A program made the translations under genes and the position numbers. 55,377 bases of DNA from Planctomycetota bacterium (lineage in GTDB: Bacteria > Planctomycetota > UBA1135 > GCA-002686595): assembly GCA_021413885.1 (NCBI GenBank), contig JAIOPM010000009.1, forward strand, positions 1 to 55,377. Direction: 5' to 3'. The notes under the pieces are model-generated. The model saw only the letters and a program-made list of their open reading frames with translations. It ran no database searches and had not been told where the DNA came from. Of the stretch, positions 49,864-55,377 are shown one piece after another; position 1 is the first letter of the stretch; every line of letters starts with the position of its first letter.

Positions 49864-51165
49864 ATGCACGTCTCACACCTCTGCCTCGTTCTGATCGCCG
49901 CCATTGCGTGCGTGACGCCGAATCCGGGTCGCGGTAGCCCCGTCAAGGGCGTCGAGGGGTTCGGACAAGCGCTCGCAGTCGCTGGTGATGTCGATCGCGA
50001 CGGAGAGCCGGACCTGTTTGTGTCAACGACGAAGCGACCCGTCGACGGAAACGCCGCGCCGCAGGGGGCTGTGTCGCTGATTTCGGGCAGGTCACGACGC
50101 GTCATGCACCAGATCGACCCTGACGCCACATCTCGGGGATTCGGCTGGAGCATGGTTGTCGTGCCATCGACGGACGGCCGTAGCCACGGCGTTCTGTCCA
50201 TCGGTGCTCCTTTTGGCGGGGCGCACGGCAGTGGCGTCGTAGTCCTAGCCGCCGTCGACTCAGGAGCAGAGGTCGGGCGGCTCGAAGCCGAGCGCGACGG
50301 GCACTGCCTAGGGCACGCTCAGTTCGGGATGACCCTTGCAAGTGCAGGAGATTGGAACGGTGACGGCGTGAACGACCTCGTCGTTGGCGCTCCAGCGGAT
50401 GACCAAGACGGCGACGCGTCTGGCTCGGTGTGCGTGTTCTCAGGAAGTGACAGAACACTCTTGTGGCGCAAGACGGGCACTTCAGGAGACCGTCTTGGAT
50501 CTTCGGTGTTCGGCTGCGCGACAGCAGCAGGTAACGGAGCTCGCGACCTGCTGGTCGGCGCGGAAGGTGGCGGCTACGTCGTGAGGTTCACTCGGGACGG
50601 TCGCGAGAGATACGCGTTGCGTGCGGAGGCGGATGATCCACGATTGTTTGGATCGTCCGTGTGCGAGATCGGCGATGTGGACGGAGACGGCGTGAGAGAT
50701 GTCGCGTGCGGAAGTTCCTTCGGACCTATCCGTCTGTACTCAGGGCGTCAAGGCAACCACCTCTACAGCGTCGCAGCTCCATACGATGAGCGATACAGTG
50801 TTGCGGACTTCACGGACGCAATCGTTGACGTCGGCGACTGCGATGGAGATCAGATTCCAGATCTTGCAGTGGGACTTCAGTACGGACAGTTCCTGATCAG
50901 AGAGCATCGGTACTTCGGCGGCGTCGCGTTGTTGTCAGGCAAGGATGGAGCTGTGGTTCGCTCGATCGTGGAGCGCGATCGCCCTAACTCTGGACTCGGG
51001 TACGCAATCATCCATGTCGACGGCACAAGCTCGGCGTCACCTGGCATGCTAGTGATCAGCGCGCCAGGCGAGGAGTACGCACAACCTCGTCAAGCAGTCG
51101 TCGGGAGCGTCGTGACCGCGTCACTCCCCGCCCTGAGAACGCGGGCGCTGGAGGCGGCTAGGTAG
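49864..51165 (+). CDS. FG-GAP repeat (integrin-alpha-like) propeller protein
   Basis: A 433-residue protein. ATG 49864 (MHVSHLCLVLIAAIACVTPN) opens a likely lipoprotein signal with lipobox AIAC. The body has FG-GAP blades with the cage Ca motif DxDxDGxxD: VAGDVDRDGEPDLFVST, SAGDWNGDGVNDLVVGAP, EIGDVDGDGVRDVACGSS and DVGDCDGDQIPDLAVGLQ, each followed by GS or FG and a GAP-like loop. It is a seven-bladed-propeller-type surface protein likely to bind ligands. A second FG-GAP gene begins 15 bp downstream, so the two form a likely operon. Confidence 0.85.
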   Translation: MHVSHLCLVLIAAIACVTPNPGRGSPVKGVEGFGQALAVAGDVDRDGEPDLFVSTTKRPVDGNAAPQGAVSLISGRSRRVMHQIDPDATSRGFGWSMVVVPSTDGRSHGVLSIGAPFGGAHGSGVVVLAAVDSGAEVGRLEAERDGHCLGHAQFGMTLASAGDWNGDGVNDLVVGAPADDQDGDASGSVCVFSGSDRTLLWRKTGTSGDRLGSSVFGCATAAGNGARDLLVGAEGGGYVVRFTRDGRERYALRAEADDPRLFGSSVCEIGDVDGDGVRDVACGSSFGPIRLYSGRQGNHLYSVAAPYDERYSVADFTDAIVDVGDCDGDQIPDLAVGLQYGQFLIREHRYFGGVALLSGKDGAVVRSIVERDRPNSGLGYAIIHVDGTSSASPGMLVISAPGEEYAQPRQAVVGSVVTASLPALRTRALEAAR

Positions 51166-51180
51166 CGTGGGGGGGGCCGC

Positions 51181-52455
51181 ATGAATGTCCTGGAAGTCTC
51201 CCGCGCTGTACTCGGCGCGTTCGCGTACGCAGCGGGGGGTGTGGCTTGCTGCGGGCACGTCGAAGCGGCCAGAGCGACGCTGCAAGAGCCGGACATTCGT
51301 GGCGTAGGCGAAAGCGTCGCGGCCGTTGGCGACTGTGACGGCGATGGCGTGGATGACTTCGTGGTCGGCGCTCCGCTGTCGGCGTTCCCGTCGAATTGGG
51401 CGGGCTACTCCGGCGCGTTGCTGTACTACTCCGGGCGGACGCGAACGCTGATTCGCACGCAGGAAGGCCGCGGGCTCGTTGGCCGTGACTGCGTGCTCAC
51501 CGTGGGCTCAGGACATGGGCTCGAGCTCATCTACATCGAAGACGACCACGTCATGAGCGCGCCAGCGTGCGGCGCGGTGCAACCCAAGCCCCTGGCGTGC
51601 TTCGACACACGAGCACACGTTGCGATGGTTGCGGTAGACGCCGCGTCGCCGCGTGCCGTGATCGCCATCGGCGAGCCATACTCGGCGTACACCGGCTCCG
51701 GGGCAGTAGGGCGTGTACGAATCGTTCCGGTGTGCGAGCCGCAGAACAGCGTGTCGCTGGCTGATTCCCGCGTCGGTAGCGCATTTGGCTACGCGCTGTG
51801 CTCCACGCGCCATCGTGGCGATGCCTCGCTGATCGGGGTGGGCGCGCCGTCGACGAACAGTGGGGATCGGATTGGCCGCTTCCATGTCTACACCGTCGGC
51901 GCGGGCGGCGAGAACCCGCGGCTCCTTTGGACCAGGGATGGTGCAGCGACCGCAGACGGGTTCGGGACTTCCGTGCTCGCTGTGGACGACCTCGACGGCG
52001 ACGAGGTCGACGACTTCATGGTGTTGGCAGCAGGCTTCGTGCAGTCGGTCACGCGCGAGGTGACCGCTGCGGCATACTGCATGACACTGTCAGGAAAAAC
52101 CGGAACGGAGCTACGCCGAGCGAAGCTGTCACCAACCGGCATGCCCGCGCCGCTCGTGCTGCTCGATGACCTCAACGGCGATGGCACGCGCGAGGTCGCC
52201 CGACTCAACCACGGGGAGTTGTTTGGTCGAGGCTCAGTAGACATCGTCGACGCGCGCACACTCGCAGTGATTCGCACAGCTCAAGCGCCCGATGGCCTCA
52301 ACTTCGGAAGTTCCGCCTGCGCCATGCACCTCGATGCCGACTCGCACCTCGACCTCATCGTCGGCGGCGTCGACCCGGACTGGGGTGTTGGCGACGACGG
52401 CTGCGCGTTCACGATGCTGAGCTCGGAGTGGGAAATCCACCTGCTTCCCCGGTGA
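51181..52455 (+). CDS. FG-GAP repeat propeller protein (second copy)
   Basis: A 424-residue protein starting MNVLEVSRAVLGAFAYAAGG with Cys at 23-24 (VACCGHV), a possible lipoprotein or signal peptide. Blades are VGDCDGDGVDDFVVGAP, VDDLDGDEVDDFMVLA and LLDDLNGDGTREVARL, plus FGSSACAMHLDADSHLDLIV. The Ca loops of the middle blades are less regular than in the preceding gene. It is probably a partner or diverged duplicate of that gene. Confidence 0.82.
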   Translation: MNVLEVSRAVLGAFAYAAGGVACCGHVEAARATLQEPDIRGVGESVAAVGDCDGDGVDDFVVGAPLSAFPSNWAGYSGALLYYSGRTRTLIRTQEGRGLVGRDCVLTVGSGHGLELIYIEDDHVMSAPACGAVQPKPLACFDTRAHVAMVAVDAASPRAVIAIGEPYSAYTGSGAVGRVRIVPVCEPQNSVSLADSRVGSAFGYALCSTRHRGDASLIGVGAPSTNSGDRIGRFHVYTVGAGGENPRLLWTRDGAATADGFGTSVLAVDDLDGDEVDDFMVLAAGFVQSVTREVTAAAYCMTLSGKTGTELRRAKLSPTGMPAPLVLLDDLNGDGTREVARLNHGELFGRGSVDIVDARTLAVIRTAQAPDGLNFGSSACAMHLDADSHLDLIVGGVDPDWGVGDDGCAFTMLSSEWEIHLLPR

Positions 52456-52496
52456 CGGCCCACACTCGGATCTAGTCGCCGTTCCAGTTGGATCGG

Positions 52497-52523
52497 CTAG
52501 CCACCCTCCGCTCCCGCCGCTAG
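52497..52523. repeat. 27-bp direct repeat, copy 1
   Basis: CTAGCCACCCTCCGC with the following CCGCCGCTAG block (27 bp) recurs at 53066-53092 with one mismatch. It lies about 90 bp upstream of the 52613 gene. Confidence 0.85.
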
Positions 52524-52612
52524 CGTGCGTGGGTAGCGATGCGCGCGTCGATTGGGATCACGTTGACCTATCGTCCCGACACCCAAGGCAAGAGTGGCGT
52601 GTGCGACTCCCC

Positions 52613-52966
52613 ATGATCACGCAAGCGATGATCGATGACGCGTTGGACGCCGGCAGCGATGACTGGGTTCAGGTCGTACAGCTAATCGAGATCGTGGAAC
52701 GCTTGGGACACTTTCGGACGAGCAACGACACCCGCGAGGCTGTGATCGCCTTGATCCGCAGCTTGCTGGAACGAGGGCTGATGCGCATCGGCGACGTGGT
52801 GGCTTCTGGCTTCACTGAGTGGGACGTGCCACACAACGACGCGATCGACCGAGTCCGACGAGAATGGGAGTTATTGGAGGGGGCGCTGAGCCTCGGGGAT
52901 ATCTGCTGGCTCGACATCACCGCAGAAGGCAAGCGGGTGTTCGAAGAGCGGCGCGGACGACGTTGA
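52613..52966 (+). CDS. Small helical protein, winged-helix-like, unknown
   Basis: A 117-residue protein. ATG 52613 (MITQAMIDDALDAGSDDWVQ) is preferred over an upstream frame start. It has VQLIEIVERLGHFRTSND, then REAVIALIRSLLERGLMRIG and a wing-like strand, ending in LDITAEGKRVFEE, a pattern resembling wHTH domains in small hypothetical proteins of actinobacteria and other phyla. It is bracketed by a 27-bp direct repeat. Function unknown. Confidence 0.6.
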   Translation: MITQAMIDDALDAGSDDWVQVVQLIEIVERLGHFRTSNDTREAVIALIRSLLERGLMRIGDVVASGFTEWDVPHNDAIDRVRREWELLEGALSLGDICWLDITAEGKRVFEERRGRR

Positions 52967-53065
52967 TCGGACCGCGAAGACCGGTGCTCGGCCATGATCG
53001 GGGCCAATCCGTATGGCGACGCGAGCATGTGGAGGGCTGGCCCTGGGAACCGACCCGCACGACGA

Positions 53066-53092
53066 CTAGCCACCCTCCGCTTCCGCCGCTAG
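53066..53092. repeat. 27-bp direct repeat, copy 2
   Basis: Differs from 52497-52523 at one position. It lies about 100 bp after the stop of the gene between the two copies and 185 bp before the nuclease gene. Confidence 0.85.
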
Positions 53093-53276
53093 TCTGGATC
53101 ACCCTGGTGATGCGACGTACATTTGGACCGAGCCGATCGGATGCTGCGTTCCCGATTCGCACTCTGCGAGCTGAGCGCGGCGAGTGTCGGCGATTCAGGT
53201 GGGCTGTCGTGGCTCCGAACTCCACGGGTGCTTGCATCGCTTCTCACGAGCAGATCCCGAGAGAACGCGCTGAGTA

Positions 53277-54743
53277 ATGAGTCGAGCTGCCGACCATACG
53301 GAGGACCTCTACTCGCTTGCGGGGGTGGGTAGATCGCTGGCCATGCCCCCGTGGCACTTCGGGAAGGTGATATCACTACTATCGCGGCCGAGCAGGGAGA
53401 GTTTGCTAAGCAAGTTTCTGCTTCTGGCGCGACGCCGATGGCTAGGCGATTTTGACCACTCAGAGCTATGCCGACTGATACAACTGGCAACCGACCTGTA
53501 TTCACTCGGGAAGATGCGGGTGGCGCCGCTGGAGAATCCGCTGCTCGCGAAGTGGTTGCTTAACTCGTATGACGAAGCCAGCGAGCAAATTGATGCGCTG
53601 ATCGAGGCAGGGCCCGCAGAATATCGCAATCAAAGCCGCGCGGCAGATCTGAAGCGGCATTTGGGACGGCTCTTGCGTACGGGTGAGTTTGACGGCCGCG
53701 CGGTGCTTCGCGCCCGGCGTTCGGCGAAGGTGTTTTTTGCCGAGGCATCCGCGATGTCATTGGCTCAAGCCTGCGATCCTTCAATTCTCGGTCGTGTCGC
53801 GGCCTGGATGCTCGCGCCGACCCAAGTCGCCGAGGTTGATCCGAGCGAGACACCAGAGTCACTGTGGCGATCTCTGCTGGACCCCCACATGACCGAACCT
53901 GGTATCGCCGCGGCGGTGGCGGCTAGCTTTCGTGAGAGCAGGATGGCCATCAAGCGTTTCGACGAGGAGGCGAACGAACTCCTCCGTGAAGGCAAGCGGA
54001 TTGATCTGTACAACAACGGCGAACTTGTCGATCATGGCCCGGGGGATGAGTTCTCGTATCTGCGTGAGTACGACGATCCCGACGCGTTCGAAAGCGAGGT
54101 TCGGGCAGCCAACCGCGAACTCGTTCGCCGGGCCCGTCGCGAACTACGGAATGCGCTGAACCGAGTCTCGGTTCACGGCGCTCAAGTGGTCGAATTGCAG
54201 TCGCGCGTTGAGCGCGCCGCAAGGTGGAGCGAGCGGTTTGGTTTTGTCGATAGTCAATATGGAATCCTCGTTCCGCTTCGCCACCGATTGTCTGTCGCAC
54301 GGGAGTTCGACCGCCTGCGAGCGCTCGCCATGAAGGACAAGGCGGTGTTGCAGGCCCTATCGCCTCGCGAATTCGAGCGCTTTTGTGCGGACCTGATGCG
54401 GCAGCTTGGTTTTGAAGTGGAACTAACGAAGGCAACCCGAGATGGCGGCGCGGATCTAGTGTGCGTCAGGAGCATAAGCGGCATTCCACTGCGGATGGCC
54501 GTCGAACTCAAGCGTTATGCCGATCGGCATTCAGTCGACGTCTCCTTGGTCCGGTCCTTTGTGGGCGCGAACTCCGAATTCAAAGCAGATAAATTGGTGT
54601 TTGTCACCACGTCGTCATACACCGGGCCGGCATTGGAGTACGCGCGTCGCTATGAACCACACCGACTCAGCCTTAGGGACTACGGTCAATTGCAGGAGTG
54701 GTGCGGCGAGGCTTCGAATCAGGAATGGCGATTACTCCGTTGA
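53277..54743 (+). CDS. Mrr-type restriction endonuclease-like protein
   Basis: A 488-residue protein. The C-terminal 130 residues are an Mrr_cat PD-(D/E)xK nuclease domain: LSPREFERFCADLMRQLGFE, then DGGADLVCV with Asp393 and VELKRYADR with Glu410 and Lys412, and LVFVTTSSYTGPALEYAR. Mrr-family proteins are type IV restriction enzymes cutting modified DNA. Residues 1-360 form a helical region not recognised, with a coiled-coil-like stretch (VRAANRELVRRARRELRNAL). The start is taken at ATG 53277. Composition is less GC-rich than surrounding genes, consistent with recent acquisition. There is no methylase gene next to it. Confidence 0.8.
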   Translation: MSRAADHTEDLYSLAGVGRSLAMPPWHFGKVISLLSRPSRESLLSKFLLLARRRWLGDFDHSELCRLIQLATDLYSLGKMRVAPLENPLLAKWLLNSYDEASEQIDALIEAGPAEYRNQSRAADLKRHLGRLLRTGEFDGRAVLRARRSAKVFFAEASAMSLAQACDPSILGRVAAWMLAPTQVAEVDPSETPESLWRSLLDPHMTEPGIAAAVAASFRESRMAIKRFDEEANELLREGKRIDLYNNGELVDHGPGDEFSYLREYDDPDAFESEVRAANRELVRRARRELRNALNRVSVHGAQVVELQSRVERAARWSERFGFVDSQYGILVPLRHRLSVAREFDRLRALAMKDKAVLQALSPREFERFCADLMRQLGFEVELTKATRDGGADLVCVRSISGIPLRMAVELKRYADRHSVDVSLVRSFVGANSEFKADKLVFVTTSSYTGPALEYARRYEPHRLSLRDYGQLQEWCGEASNQEWRLLR

Positions 54744-55107
54744 TGAGTATGGGTCCCACTTCCACAATAATGTGACGCTCCACCTGCGCCGAACCTGACA
54801 GGAACGGCCGACTCGAAGTTGCGCTCCAACTTCCCCGTGGACCGGGGTTTCGGAACGCGCGTTCACGATGCCCCAGCGCGCGCAGAGGTGTGGCGCGTAG
54901 GGAGTTGCGCGGGTTGCGCTCGGGAGCACTGGAGTGGCAACCGCGATCTGCGGGGAAGGCAACTCGGTTGCGCCGTTGCTTCCCCGGGGCTTCCCCGACA
55001 TCGGAAGCCCGTCTGGTTAGGCTGTGCGTCATGAACTCGCACCTGCTCGGTACGCGTCCGGCCGGCCCATCTGGTTGAAGGGTTGAACGGTTTGCAGAGT
55101 CTGGAGG
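54744..55107. other. Gene-free gap before the IS66 gene
   Basis: No coding frame is convincing here. The right part should include the left end of the IS66-type element, but I cannot identify its terminal inverted repeat. A GGAGG site sits just before the ATG at 55108. Confidence 0.4.
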
Positions 55108-55377
55108 ATGAGCACCTCGAAGACATGCGCGGCATCGATCGGCGAATCCCTTCTGGCCGAGTTTGACGCGAGCGGCGAGAGCGCGGCGGCCTTCGCACGC
55201 AGTCGCGGAATCTCCGCGTGGCGGATCTACTACGCACTGAATCGGCGGGCAGGCAAACACCGAGATCGCCGAACATCGGCGAGACCAACTGGACCGACGC
55301 TGCTGCCGGTGCGAGTCGTTCCTGAGGCACCGAAGCCTGCGGCCGCGGCGCTGGAGATCGAGCTCACCAGCGGTCAC
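55108..55377 (+). CDS. tnpA: IS66 family accessory protein TnpA (partial)
   Basis: The first 90 residues of a protein cut by the window edge. It begins MSTSKTCAASIGESLLAEFD and continues ASGESAAAFARSRGISAWRI, the N-terminal HTH of IS66 ORF A proteins; then Arg-rich and Pro-rich sequence leads to LPVRVVPEAP and LEIELTSG, the conserved second block. A GGAGG site precedes it. It implies that TnpB and the DDE transposase lie just beyond the right edge. Confidence 0.8.
   Translation, partial: MSTSKTCAASIGESLLAEFDASGESAAAFARSRGISAWRIYYALNRRAGKHRDRRTSARPTGPTLLPVRVVPEAPKPAAAALEIELTSGH

Overview
The window is high-GC, densely packed bacterial chromosome, most likely from a marine or sediment member of the Planctomycetota. 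The main pointers are secreted proteins that carry the Asp/Asn-rich motif ending VPDECEC and share a Cys-containing C-terminal domain, multiple exported TPR-CHAT proteins, sulfatase-like lipoproteins, and several FG-GAP and beta-helix surface proteins. This assignment comes from protein style; no rRNA or tRNA lies in the window.

Left part (1-15.3 kb): the 5' end of an exported protein, a large exported TPR-CHAT protease-like protein (285-4400), an ABC-F ATPase of the Uup type, an NTF2-like lipoprotein with a VF530 protein, a sulfatase-like lipoprotein, a frameshifted SRPBCC gene, an AI-2E family permease, a GT39-like membrane glycosyltransferase containing a perfect 48-bp duplication, an ECF sigma factor overlapping a membrane protein gene, and an SGNH hydrolase.

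Middle part (15.7-31 kb): a secreted beta-helix protein, two DUF1801 genes, an exported VOC protein, and katG. A large serine recombinase lacking its catalytic domain begins about 95 bp beyond the katG start codon and overlaps a small helix-turn-helix gene. Two further TPR-CHAT genes follow in tandem. The first of these (23360-27145) contains eleven 126-bp TPR units in perfect register with high mutual identity.

Right part (31-55.4 kb): a run of exported proteins. The most striking is at 32340-35633: a secreted protein with the whole N-domain, catalytic core and C-barrel layout of animal transglutaminases (TGM2/Factor XIIIA type), with Trp, Cys, His and Asp active-site residues in place, fused to a planctomycete-type C-terminal domain. 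Four proteins in the window carry recognisable versions of that C-terminal domain. Other genes include a beta-propeller/beta-helix fusion, two FG-GAP propeller proteins, a carboxypeptidase-regulatory-like membrane protein, DUF72, a HEPN-like protein, an Mrr-type nuclease with an unrecognised N-terminal region, and the start of an IS66 element at the right edge.

Functionally the window is dominated by the cell surface: exported TPR-CHAT proteins, a secreted cross-linking enzyme and large beta-rich proteins. These are interleaved with housekeeping genes and traces of mobile DNA (recombinase remnant, IS66, gene fragments, direct repeats, Mrr nuclease).
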